A stretch of DNA of 64,000 nt from Lottia gigantea (lineage: Eukaryota; Mollusca; Gastropoda; Lottiidae): positions 545,347 through 609,346 of the forward strand of contig NW_008710779.1 of assembly GCF_000327385.1 (NCBI RefSeq), in the 5' to 3' direction. The notes under the pieces are model-generated. The model made no database searches and was not told the origin of the DNA. It saw nothing but the letters and a program-made list of their open reading frames with translations. The position numbers were made by a program, and so were the translations under genes. This document shows, piece by piece, positions 12,901 through 23,063 of the stretch (positions are counted from its first letter, which is position 1; every line of letters starts with the position of its first letter).

Positions 12901-15900
12901 ATAAAGTGTATATTTTGAGAATGTGTAATCAAGTTTATATTTTGAGAATGTGTATTAAAGTGTATATTTTGAGAATGTGTATTCAAGTTTATATTTTGAG
13001 AATGTGTAATCAAGTGTATATTTTGAGAATGTGTAATCAAGTTTATATTTTGAGAATGTGTAATCAAGTTTGTATTTTGAGAATGTGTAATCAAGTTTAT
13101 ATTTTGAGAATGTGTAATCAAGTTTATATTTTGAGAATGTGTAATCAAGTTTATATTTTGAGAATGTGTGATCAAGTTTATATTTTGAGAATGTGTAATC
13201 AAGTTTATATTTTGAGAATGTGTAATCAAGTGTATATTTCGAGAATGTGTAATCAAGTTTATATTTTGAGAATGTGTAATCAAGTTTATATTTCGAGATT
13301 GTGTAATCAAGTGTATATTTTGAGAATGTGTATTCAAGTGTATATTTTTAGAATGTGTAATCAAATGTATATTTCGAGAATGTGTAATCAAGTTTATATT
13401 TTTAGAATGTGTAATCAAGTTTATATTTCGAGATTGTGTAATCAAGTTTATATTTTGAGAATGTGTAATCAAGAGTATATGTTGAGAATGTGTATTCAAG
13501 TGTATATTTTTAGAATGTGTAATCAAGTTTATATTTCGAGATTGTGTAATCAAGTGTATATTTTGAGAATGTGTAATCAAGTGTATATTTTGAGAATGTG
13601 TATTCAAGTTTATATTTTGAGAATGTGTAATCAAGTTTATATTTCGAGATTGTGTAATCAAGTTTATATTTTGAGAATGTGTAATCAAGTTTATATTTTG
13701 AGAATGTGTAATCAAGTTTATATTTCGAGATTGTGTAATCAAGTTTATATTTTGAGAATGTGTATTCAAGTTTATATTTTGAGAATGTGTAATCAAGTGT
13801 ATATTTTGAGAATGTGTATTCAAGTGTATATTTTGAGAATGTGTAATCAAGTTTATATTTCGAGAATGTGTAATAAAGTGTATATTTTGAGAATGTGTCA
13901 TCAAACTCCTTTTTTGTGACTTTAATGTGAATTTAATGAAATGAGACTTTACTACAGTTTAATATTTAGGAATATTTGTCATTAAGAAAATTACTAATGA
14001 AAATTTCTTAAATTTTGAGCTAACCATAAAAGGGATAGAGAAGAAAACGTCTCTGATAGGCCTTCACATAGGCTATAAAACATATATAAAAAAAGAGAAT
14101 GTTTTTGTACAAACCTTGTTGGACATAGAAATTTGAGGTAGATCTATCACAGAGTTTCGCCGTGTGATTATGTATCCGAGATCTGTTAATCTACAATTAA
14201 ATAAAAAGCATACTTAGATATTGACCAGGGATACAGTTTATTTACTTATGACACTATTCCGTATGCACATCTGGAGTGCCGTTAATATGCAATCAAAAAC
14301 CTATATACTAACTTTATTGCCTTACATTTTATGACCATTGGTTCTCAAACACCATTTATAAGGCTATTAAAAGTAATTTCTATTATGACCTCAACAGTCT
14401 AATTAAAATTACACCAAACTTTCATTCCATTATTTTTTATTTTTTTATTTTTAACATAGCCACTTCAGTTAGGGTCTAACAATATCCCTCTTGAACGTTC
14501 CTCAAATTAACCTCTTGACCTAACCCGATGACGTCTGCTTTAACCAATCAAATTTCTACCTTCTCCAGCGCTGGTTTTGTTTGTAATGCAGTGTTTATCA
14601 GGTTAGGTTAAAAGGTTAATTTGACAAACGTTCAAGAGGGCTGTCATTAGACCCTAATTGAAGTGGCTATATTAAAAAAAAAAGCTAATAGAAAATGGAC
14701 CGAAAGTTTGGTCTAATATTAATGAGACTGATGACCTCAGTGAACATTTATGGACAGGCAGAATTGCCTAGAAAGAAAGATATGGCCATCTAGATAGGTA
14801 TATAAAATAAGTCACCTGTGCTGAGAATCATCCCATCTACCATAACAAAGGTCAATACCTCCAAGAAAGGCAACTCTTTGATCTATAACAACCATTTTTT
14901 CATGATGAGCCCACAGTAAAACATCTCCTGGTAAATGATCAGGATGTCTTATGACCTAAAGGAGACAGATGGATAAGGGATATAGGTCTCTTGAAATATG
15001 TCCTAATTTCAGCTGTCTGTATCACTTTTGATAATCAAAGTGAAAAAAACACATCGTTTACTTTCTGTATATATATCATTCTAATTGTAATGAAACCCCT
15101 TTAATCTAGCTGGCCTGATAATGGATGTCAGTCACTGGGATACTTCACTGTTACTAAAATCTAAGTTTTAAACTGGTATGGCACAATTTCAACCAATCCA
15201 ATGATTTGTTCAGTGCGGGCTTAATTACAACTTTTGAGGAATTCTGGGATATTCAATAAAAAGCATTGTCTGGTACTGTGTCTAAAATGGATGCTGTCAG
15301 ATAAAGAATGATTGAATTCACTCACTGAAATAAAGGAAACAAAATGGCCTAGCTAGAGAGTAAAAAAACAAGTATATTTACCCTAATATTTTCCGAATTT
15401 AAACCTAATAGTTTATATTTACTATATGCACTATCTATATTTAAAGCTACCGTTACTTCCTTATATAACATAATATAAATCTTTACACCAGCATCCTGCA
15501 AAATAATAGGTTTCATTGACTGAAAAAGACCTATTCTTCTTTTGAAAATGGGAGGGCTAGGATGGCTTGCAAACTTACGAATGCAATATGGCATAGGTTG
15601 GAATAGTTTTTTCTATAACTGATGCTAGTTGGAGGGACTGACATAGATATATCCTTTACTTGCTCAGATGGGACAATTAACTGAAGCACCGCACAAGATT
15701 CTTGTAGAAGAGTTGACTAATGTTTCTAAATTTACCCTCATTGAATGGTTTTGCAAGTCTTCATTAAACAAAACATCAGCAGAATAGTAGGATATTACAA
15801 TCAAATTCAATTTCATTAACTAAGCTTTCCCATAGAGAGCTGTGGGCATATAAAAAAGATGAATTGTCTAGCAGTAGTATTACTTACAGCTTTCCTTTTT

Positions 15901-18900
15901 AATATTACATCTAATCTCCATTTGTCCCCTTCTGTCATTGGTCGTTTTAAATATATTTCAGGACTCAACCTGTAATAGGAAAAAGATACAGATGGTCTTA
16001 ATATGAAATACATTTCAAACTTTCGACATAGTGAGAGAGATCAAACTATTAGGCTAGACATCAACAACAAGCACCAAACATTCTGAGTCATTGATCAATA
16101 AAGGTAAGTTTCTATCTGTTATCTATATCATCATCATGTATATATTGACTAGATAATCTTCTGACAAAACCTTAAAAAGGCTTCAAGTACATAGCAAGCA
16201 ATCATACTGATCATATATGATTAAAAACAGATATTTTACTTACCACCAATCTGTTATAAAGATTTCTTCTCTAGCCTTTTCTAGTGATTCAGCAACAGCT
16301 TCAAAATAACTACCAGCATCAACAAACCTGTAAAACATAATCCTAAGCCTTAAATTTGTCGGGAAATGTCAGGAAATCGTGTTTTTGGGCGTCTTATTCT
16401 CAAATTCTCTAAGCAACACACCTCAGACCCAGAGAGATTGAAAAGAACTTTTTGTATGTTAAAAGAAATTTGCTAACATCAGCATTGCTTTAAGTAACTT
16501 CTTTATATCAATTCCATACATCAATTATATCAGGGCTCTTTCCACTCTTAACTACATTGATAACAGAATCTTACCAATGTGCATATGAATTTTCTCGCAT
16601 GGGAGCAAAGGCTTTAAAACGATTTTTTTTGGTGAAGTCTGAAGCTGTAGTTTGTCCCTTTATTCTGATCCTTTCTGTGAATTCTTGAGCTTTTCTTGCA
16701 GTCCAGCATTTCACAATCAAATTCCTAAAACATACAAAACAAAGAGCTTCTGAATTAAGACGCAAAAATACAATTTAGATAATATACATAGCTTTAACGT
16801 TCTTACAGATTGAACATTAGCAATGAAAACTTTGAACTGTTGGATACAGCACAGTTTTTATCAACAGATATTCTCATAAGCCTGGAACATTGTCCATGAT
16901 GCATCTTGTAGAGATTAGGGTGGATGAAAGGTTACAAGTGACTAATCATCAGGCATTGGCACCGGTTAAACTAATGTTCCCTAATGTTAAGGCTAGTAGG
17001 CCTACGTTAATATTTAAATTTGTAGCACACGTGTACTTTCATTTCTGACATAGACCTAACAGTCTAGAAAATAATTAGATGGATGTCCTTACTACCATAA
17101 AATCTATGCCAGGGTGGAAACATTACCAACAGACTGAAATTGATATAACATGTTTAACTTTCATACCCTAAATATATATCCGCCTTTTCACTTGACCTCA
17201 TAAAACGTAACTAATTGCTTTTTAATTAGAATATTAGAAGCTATGTAAAAAATATCACACCTTTGTAAGTTGCCAATGCTAACACCATCTTGAGAACCAG
17301 TGGCATTACTTCCACATTCAACATTAAAATGGGAATCCATTAATAAAACATCTCTAACATAACCATCTTCAGGTCTAATATATGCTAAGAAAGTGTCTTT
17401 TAAGACTAGCCACCTGTAAAAATGAACATTGTTATAAAAATACCTTTCCTAGCTCAGATGAAATAATTAACCAAGGTGCTATGTGCTCTAGAATGGGCAA
17501 GACAATGTTTGCTTGCAACGAGATAAAGTTGCTATCCTGACAAAATTACCCTCATTGCACACTTCACTGGACTGCATGTCCACAATAGCCCTAAGCTAGG
17601 AAATCTGGACTCTTTTCAAAGTGATCAATTTAAATAAATATAGGCTACTAGTCAAATATACATTATCAGCTATGTGTTGGATGAAGAGTTGACACATTTG
17701 CTGAGTACCACTAAGTGTTCTAATGGGCATTCCTGCCAGTGAAACCCATGACCCCAAACTCATTTTCACAATGTCAAGCTATTACAAAATGCATCTTATA
17801 CCTTGACTGCAATAGCCACCTTTCTTGTAAATGCAGTGATTGGTTGGATTGTACGTTAGCAAATACAGCCAATCAAAGTCATCGACAGATAATATGTAAA
17901 CAATAAGCCATTAAGGCTCAAATTGGCTGTTTTCGCTGGCGTACAATCCACTACAATCGCTGCATTCCATTATAGAAGATATAGCGACTATTGCAGTCAA
18001 GGTATAAGAATGAAGTTCGTCATAGCTTGACATTATGAAGATGATTGTGAGATGAAGAGTTGACTAGAGCTCATTTCATATTGCTGACACGAGTTTTGGA
18101 TAAACAATCCTTATCAGGACAGCTTTATTGAAATATTGGACTTAAGGCATATGAATAGAGTTAGCAAACATGCCAGAGCAAGGAATTTTAACATGAGATT
18201 GTACCTTTTATTCCATCTACTAAAGAGAGATAAATTTCTAACACATCCCCAACAGGTAAGTATACGACGTCCACCAGAACATTTCTTTACCATGCATTCT
18301 TTCTCTTTAGTATTTCCTAATGCTTTGATGAATGACAAATGGCTAACTTCTAAAAATTCTATCTAAAAATACCAAATAAATTGTTTTTGATGACAAAAAT
18401 ATAAGATAGTGGACCACAGCCATACACGCCCACCACGTAATGCGGATGGTAAATATTCAAGATTTTGGGGCAAGGGCAATAACTCTGCTTCTAACTGTCG
18501 AAAATAGCTCAAATTCAAACTTGATCTTCGTTTAATGAACATGCATACACAAACCGAATTTCATTTGATTCTATCAAAAAATCTAATTTTTTAGAGCGTT
18601 TACAAGCAAATGTTGACGGACCAACAGACGGACAGGGGTGCCAACAATATACATCCACATAGAGAGATGTGGGCGTATAAAAATACAGTCATTTCAAAAT
18701 AATAAATATTACATGACAAATCATGAAAAAGGGTTGGTGAAAATAAGAATTGAAAAGGGTTAAAGGATGTGTGTTGGATTTGTCACAGCAGGTTTTCAAT
18801 AGCAAAGTAACCTTTGTGATAGGATATTCATTTGCATTATCTATAATCCTTCTTTTGGACAACATGAGCAGTCACCCTCACAGAAAATATATTTTAGGCA

Positions 18901-21817
18901 GATTTAATTATATGTTATGTATTACCATAAGTAGGAAAGAGAATAAAATATATTATGCTTACTGTTTGTGTGTGATTTCTATACAACTTAATTTTCAACA
19001 GGCTTTGTAAATATTTTTCAAGTTGTTTCTGAAACAGAGCAATAAGAATTGATAGATACTAGCTTTGGGTAGATTTTGTATCAAAATCATTTTGTTCTCT
19101 CTTTAGAGTTATAAATTGTGCCATGTGTTAAAGATCTACAGACCAGTTGGGAAGATTGATGTCAAATAATTGTAAATTAAATCTATATGTCTTTATCCTT
19201 AATCCATCCATAGAATCTAAAAAAAAAACTTTGATTAAAAGCTTTCAAGATTGAACTCCTTCAAGATCTAATGAATATGAGAAATGGCATAATCAAGTTT
19301 GATGCTGATTTAAATAAATCACTTGCATCCAGTAGAAAGAATCTTACCATTCTCTGAGGAATTGAATCCTCTGAAACTAAAGCTTCTGGCCTCTTGGGAA
19401 ATTTAACACTCATCTTCTCTTTATTTAATGTTTTTCTTCTTTCTCTGTGGCTAAATTAAAATTCAATAACATTTAGTTTGAGAGCTTTTGTCTCGAAATA
19501 CAATGCCAAAATATTATACCTTGAACTAGTGTTAGTATATAATCAAACAGCAAGACAAAAAAATCGGATGCTGATAATCACGTGCCGATCATGCAATTGA
19601 AAGGAAATGAATCTGATTGGATGATGATGCTCTGTCTTGAAGACAATTGACAACAAATATCAAGCTGGTTTGATATTATTAATACTGTCGGCAAAGCAAT
19701 AATCTTGTTGTGACAGAGCGGGCACATGTGAGATTTTAATCAAGATTCGCGTTGCCACAAAAATCGGCAACCAAGACTGTTGCTGTATTAACAATTTAAA
19801 TATCTCCATTTCAGCTATTAGTAACATTTTCAAACTGAAATTGGTAACTTAATCCATTCTATTAGATAAATATATATACCAGCAGAAATAATGACAATCT
19901 AAATTGCCAGGGTCTTATTAATCTTATTAAGGCCATTACAACCTCATTATATTGGCTTTACACAAATATCAATACTTACTCTTTAGAAGGTAGTGGAAAA
20001 CTTTGCTTTGCTCGAAATATTGACAGATGTTCAAATAACTGTAGAAAATGTTTATATCTCTTTTTAACAATCCATGTAAATTCCCCATGTTTAACATTGA
20101 TGGTGTACCTGTTAACAAAATTACAGACTTGAATAGGAACATTTTTCATTGTTTTTTTACAAATTACAAATTATCTGAGCACAAAATCAATGCATAGTCA
20201 GAACAATTTTATCTCAAAAATATAAATTTCAATCACAAAGGAGAGCGCTAATTGTTTCAAATTTGCATAATGTGTTTTGCTTGACAAACAATAAAAAGTT
20301 AACAAAATAGCATGTAATTAAAGTCGCACTGCATGTGTGTCTTTGCACTTGGAACAGTGATATCACTACGCTTATCCTCTCATGCAAATTGAAAACCTGT
20401 AGACACAATTGTGTGGCTCGCCCATTTTCTTGAATTATTCATTAAATGGTATGCTGCACTGATCATAAGCCTAGAAAAACATTCTGGTTATCAATCATTT
20501 GTACCCGGTCGTACCAAATTTTCTGGAAATACACCATGCAGATTATGAAGGCAATACTTACAAATTTGGATTTAAAAACTTCGATTCTAGTCTTTCAAAA
20601 TCAGAAATATGTATCTCAATAGGTACAGCAGGTATCCAGCAGTTATCACGTATATCATCAAATGGCACAGGTTGACCCTGAACAGCTCTATAGGGTACAC
20701 ATACTCCCCCATCCTCTTCTGAAAAATCAGATACAAATTGTGTACATTAGAGAAGGCATTTAGGAAAATTAATTCAATAGGAAGCTGTCGAAAATCCAAA
20801 CGAATGGAGTTTTACATCCTACTTTTCTGCACCATGTGGGCTAATGAAGATGGGTCATGCAGGGTGCAATGAGGGAAATTTTGCCAGGACAGCAGCATAG
20901 TCTGCATTTTCTCAATTTCCAAATGTCGTGGGATCTTTAATGTGCACAGCCTGTAGCACACAGGGCCTCGGTTTATTGTCCGATTTCTAACTATCAACTA
21001 TCAAAATAAATGCGATCAAAACAAATATTATATATATCGCTTGGAAATAAATATAGGACATATATACAACATTATACTGTTGTTATTATTATACTTTCAC
21101 ATTCAGAAAGTTTGTTACATTGTACATTTTATATAATTCTGATTTAAGCCACTCAAATGGAAATTGGTGATAGGTGATATTGCCAAAGCCTTCATTACAT
21201 ACAATTATTCGGTTTTTGTTATATCCAGGACAATAATTGATATGGTTAATTTGATGCAATGCGTCATAACAGATTTGTTACCATCTTCCAAAGTCATTGT
21301 AATGGAAGCTACTGTAAACATTACTATATATCTAAAATATTACTAAAATACCCTGCAGATTCAGACCGCTTTTTTCTCAATATAGTTCTGCACTCCATCT
21401 TACCCCTGTAGATTTGAGAGAATAAAACCCTCCCTTCCCCAAAATTTAAACAGTGCAAGGTGAGCAGCACTCCAATAATACAAGCCTGTTTTAACATGTG
21501 TTTTCAAGTTATTTTCTATTCAACCCATTCATCTAAATAAATATTGTCAAAGTGGGATCTCACCACAAGTTTCATTCAGATTGATTGATGAGTAAGAAAA
21601 TCTGTTGAGATATGACACTCAGTGTCTTAAAGTGGCTAGCCACTACAATAACAATAAAACATTCCTTACCTTTATTTGTGACTTCACCATCTGCAGTGTC
21701 TCCTCCTTCATCTATAGGAGAGAGAAATTCAAATTCATCTTCCACATCATAGTCTGAGATGACAGAGACTGATCTTAAAAAACTTCCTGTTGTATTTTCT
21801 GCTCCAGACTGATTCAT
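6262..21817 (-). CDS. PLD1: Phospholipase D (PLD1/2 type), complete, 26 coding exons
   Basis: Hydrolyses phosphatidylcholine to phosphatidic acid and choline on intracellular and plasma membranes. Coding exons, 5' to 3': 21670-21817, 20562-20718, 19980-20108, 19348-19450, 18963-19028, 18205-18362, 17261-17413, 16575-16724, 16244-16327, 15888-15969, 15382-15495, 14816-14955, 14115-14190, 12207-12607, 11816-11975, 11281-11342, 10499-10653, 9941-10059, 9412-9522, 8945-9055, 8615-8718, 8327-8490, 7952-8019, 7469-7686, 6798-6912, 6262-6486. The sum is 3,573 nt, giving 1,190 aa, with GT-AG borders and compatible phases throughout. Order: PX (about 80-205), PH (225-340), HKD1 (H466/K468/D473), a linker (about 520-730), IYIENQFF (about 890), HKD2 (H1013/K1015/D1020) and a PLD1-like C-terminus ending Thr. 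The start ATG has an in-frame TGA eight codons upstream. Human PLD1 is about 1,074 aa. The PLD1 versus PLD2 split is vertebrate, so the symbol is nominal. Confidence 0.95.
7205..7408. repeat. MITE family E (GAGTTCTG ends) in PLD intron 24
   Basis: Starts GGAGAGTTCTGAACAGTTTC and ends with its inverted relative GCACGCAGAACTCAC. It shares 'gaattctgtctacacctac' and 'ttgattccatgattcc' with a partial copy at 10838-10948, and its termini match the short copy at 9245-9362. Confidence 0.7.
7469..10059 (-). CDS. PLD1: PLD exons 18-24: second catalytic half with HKD2
   Basis: Exons 9941-10059, 9412-9522, 8945-9055, 8615-8718, 8327-8490, 7952-8019 and 7469-7686. Diagnostic blocks are [24 protein letters not shown]...[43 protein letters not shown] and [20 protein letters not shown] followed by [16 protein letters not shown]. 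The second HxKxxxxD is intact (H1013, K1015, D1020). Confidence 0.95.
9245..9362. repeat. MITE family E, short copy in PLD intron 19
   Basis: The left arm GGTTCTGAACACGTTCGG is the inverse of the right arm CCGAACATGCAGAACTC. At about 118 bp it is the most compact member seen and lies fully inside the intron between exons 19 and 20. Confidence 0.75.
10499..14190 (-). CDS. PLD1: PLD exons 13-17: variable linker between catalytic halves
   Basis: Exons 14115-14190, 12207-12607, 11816-11975, 11281-11342 and 10499-10653. It opens with [14 protein letters not shown] (human RLTDVGSV) and closes with [21 protein letters not shown] (human [21 protein letters not shown]). Between lie about 200 residues rich in N, D, S, Q and H, with an RRRWK basic patch at about residue 670, predicted disordered. 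It corresponds to the PLD1 loop insertion. Exon 14 (401 nt) is the largest internal exon; its acceptor lies about 50 bp from a 46-copy minisatellite. Confidence 0.9.
10838..11222. repeat. Family E fragment plus a second inverted-repeat element in PLD intron 16
   Basis: 10838-10948 repeats the internal part of family E. Immediately after, about 10955-11222 has opposed arms (AAGCCAGCTTTATCTCGTTC and CATTCGGCAATAAAGCTGGC) flanking a unique core, a separate foldback element. Confidence 0.6.
12660..13905. repeat. 27-bp minisatellite, about 46 copies, in PLD intron 13
   Basis: The plus-strand unit is AATCAAGTTTATATTTTGAG + AATGTGT. Copies are about 90 percent or more identical, with recurring variants (ttt/tgt, CGAGATT, TTTAGAATG) shared between distant units, so arrays have grown by multi-unit duplication. 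The period is divisible by three and stop-free in two frames, creating 415- and 422-residue open frames on opposite strands that I do not regard as genes. The array fills most of the intron and ends about 50 bp from the exon 14 acceptor. Confidence 0.97.
14388..14741. repeat. Long foldback element in PLD intron 12
   Basis: An imperfect inverted repeat of about 140 bp per arm. The inner arms TAGCCACTTCAGTTAGGGTC and its inverse are strongest, and similarity extends outward through ACCAAACTTTC..TTCCATT and a poly-T tract to GACCTCA at the outer ends. The central region is a short CG-containing loop. No open frame. Confidence 0.8.
14816..16327 (-). CDS. PLD1: PLD exons 9-12: first catalytic half with HKD1
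   Basis: Exons 16244-16327, 15888-15969, 15382-15495 and 14816-14955 encode [29 protein letters not shown] and [20 protein letters not shown] followed by MVVIDQ. The HxKxxxxD motif is intact (H466, K468, D473), as is the downstream [12 protein letters not shown]. Residues are those required for the covalent phosphohistidine mechanism, so the enzyme should be active. Confidence 0.95.
16575..18362 (-). CDS. PLD1: PLD exons 6-8: PH domain
   Basis: Exons 18205-18362, 17261-17413 and 16575-16724 run from [16 protein letters not shown] (human TEFLDVSQLSFIHDLG) through KKCSGGRR...RWNKRWLVLKD (human KRSGG...RWSKRWLIVKD) to [16 protein letters not shown]. This is the PH domain between PX and catalytic core. 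Intron phases join R-W and R-N codons correctly. Introns here hold a molluscan-type dispersed repeat (18411-18682) and a family A MITE (17763-18046). Confidence 0.92.
17763..18046. repeat. Foldback MITE family A, complete copy in PLD intron 6
   Basis: Terminal arms CATTTTCACAATGTCAAGCT and, inverted, CATCTTCATAATGTCAAGCT. Each is followed by TTATACCTTGACTGCAATAG and, further in, by opposed GCGTACAATCC-type and CAGCCAATC-type motifs. About 285 bp; no coding potential. Confidence 0.85.
18411..18682. repeat. Dispersed molluscan-type repeat (SINE-like) in PLD intron 5
   Basis: Contains 'gggcaagggcaataactctg', 'gacggaccaacagacggaca' and a tail 'agatgtgggcgtataaaa'. A diverged relative at 22920-23063 has the same order (caaaggcaataactc ... 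gggtgcccacaatatatatc). I know this word set as frequent in mollusc genomes; the class is unproved, as I found no clear Pol III boxes. Confidence 0.6.
18963..20718 (-). CDS. PLD1: PLD exons 2-5: PX domain
   Basis: Exons 20562-20718, 19980-20108, 19348-19450 and 18963-19028 encode the phosphoinositide-binding PX domain. [21 protein letters not shown] matches PLD1 [21 protein letters not shown], followed by a proline stretch and [10 protein letters not shown]...YRNH, the PX C-terminal helix. The 66-nt exon 5 is easily missed: it sits between a CTGTTTCAG acceptor and an ACA|GTAAGC donor and restores the KQLEDYL...YRNY block of human PLD1. Confidence 0.93.
20800..20995. repeat. Dispersed repeat in PLD intron 1
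   Basis: Shares 'tttctgcaccatgtgggcta' plus flanking bases (ATGGAGTTTTAC before, ATGAAGA after) with 61692-61745. It continues with 'gtgggatctttaatgtgcac' and 'cacagggcctcggtttat'. This is a multi-copy family of unknown class; the second copy is truncated. Confidence 0.6.
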
Positions 21818-21853
21818 TATGACTGATGAGTATTTGGGTCATGTAAAAAGGCA
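21818..21853 (-). other. PLD1: PLD 5'UTR part of the first coding exon
   Basis: A TTATTTTATTGTAG acceptor (AG at 21855-21854, minus strand) lies 36 bases before the ATG, and an in-frame TGA (21841-21839) sits between them. At least one non-coding exon and the promoter must lie upstream, at higher coordinates; I could not place them. A CpG-containing stretch near 27770-27830 is one possible location. Confidence 0.6.
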
Positions 21854-22055
21854 CTACAATAAAATAAACAAAAACATTACAATAATATAATAGACATTGT
21901 TTTTTTTTATTTCTATTTTGCTCTACAATTGATGTATTCAGCACTATTTTAGCAGTGAAATTATTTTGATATTTTAGACATTGTTTTATATTTATATAGA
22001 TCCATAAGTGAACTTCTGCCCTTGTAAATTTGAGATCTTTTATTAACTGGATTGT

Positions 22056-22370
22056 AAAGAGATTGTAAGGGGGTTTTCTAAACTTTTATGTGTATCGGGG
22101 ACACTCATAGCTTCAACTTGCAACATTCCAATTTTCATTCCGATGCCTGTGGTTCTTGCAATACCACAAAACTAACACGTTTAATGACGTCACTAGGGGG
22201 GAGCTACTGGAAACTACTATTGATATCTATGCAGTTCCCTTCTAGTGACGTCATAAAATCCTCATTGGAATTGCAAGGAAGCACAGACGTCAGAATGAAA
22301 ATTGGAATGGTGCAAATTGATGCTACCAGTGTCCCTGATACACATAAGAACCTCTTTACAATCCCTTTGA
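22056..22370. repeat. MITE family B, complete copy with CRE palindromes
   Basis: The left end AAAGAGATTGTAAGGGGGTT is the inverse of the right end CCTCTTTACAATCCCTTTGA, and similarity continues inward (GTGTATC.GGGACACT, CATTCCAATTTTCATTC, TGTGGTTCTTGCAAT). Both arms carry TGACGTCA (22185-22192, 22246-22253). Other copies: 22371-22660, 50952-51250, 58722-59021; fragments 35640-35745 and 51495-51630. Confidence 0.88.
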
Positions 22371-22660
22371 TAAACATATGTATTGACACTGATTTGCAAC
22401 ATTCCAATTTTCAATTGGACATCAGTGGTTCTCGCAATTCCACTCAACCTAGGATTTTATGATCTCACTGACTCACTAAATATTGCAAAAACTACTATTG
22501 ATATAAGGACCATTTGCAATAGAGTCGTCATAAAACACATAGTAAGTGGAACTGCAAGAACCACAAACATATGATTGAAAAATTGAATGGTGCAAATTGA
22601 TACCGCATCCTGAATATATACATAAATTTGTTATAAAACCTTTTTACAATCTCTTTCATA
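22371..22660. repeat. MITE family B, second copy abutting the first
   Basis: Repeats the family B body (TTGCAACATTCCAATTTTCA at its left, GAATGGTGCAAATTGATACC and TTTTTACAATCTCTTTC at its right) starting exactly where 22056-22370 stops. The left terminal motif is shortened, so the two copies share or have lost one terminus. Confidence 0.75.
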
Positions 22661-22919
22661 TTAAGTATGTAAGCTATTCACACAAAGAAAAAAATGTAAT
22701 TATTTTTTTTTATCAAAATAGGGCCCTGCTAACCTATTTAAGCAAATAATTTGCACTGATTTTGAATAATCATATATAATACACATTAATATACAGTTGT
22801 TGTGTTCAAGATCATATGTAGATTACCTTACAAATATGGGTTAAAGATTGGTCTCCTAATCGTGTATAATACAATAATAAAATACTTTCACTGTTAAAAT
22901 AGTGCTCAATACAACCAGT

Positions 22920-23063
22920 CTAGTAAAAGAAGGTTTTTACATATTCAAAGGCAATAACTCAAAAAATGTTCATCCAATAATTGCCAAATGCTAACTTGAC
23001 TATCGTGAACGGATACATGGGTGCCCACAATATATATCCACATGAAGAAATGTAGACTATAAG
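22920..23063. repeat. Diverged relative of the repeat at 18411-18682
   Basis: Same word order as the PLD intron 5 element: an AAAGGCAATAACTC start, a GGTGCCCACAATATATATCC region and a 3' ACATGAAGAAATGTAGACTATAAG-like tail split by substitutions. Truncated in the middle. Confidence 0.5.

Noticed and set aside
12660-13905. CRISPR-like regular array
   Set aside because: Units are contiguous with no unique spacers, and the context is an animal intron.
12636-13919. Two open frames of 422 and 415 residues on opposite strands
   Set aside because: Both are translations of the 27-bp minisatellite; period nine residues, no start context, located inside a PLD intron.
18238-18262. Plus-strand splice-donor-like CAGGTAAGTAT inside PLD exon 6
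   Set aside because: It is antisense to the PH-domain exon, whose homology continues unbroken through it.
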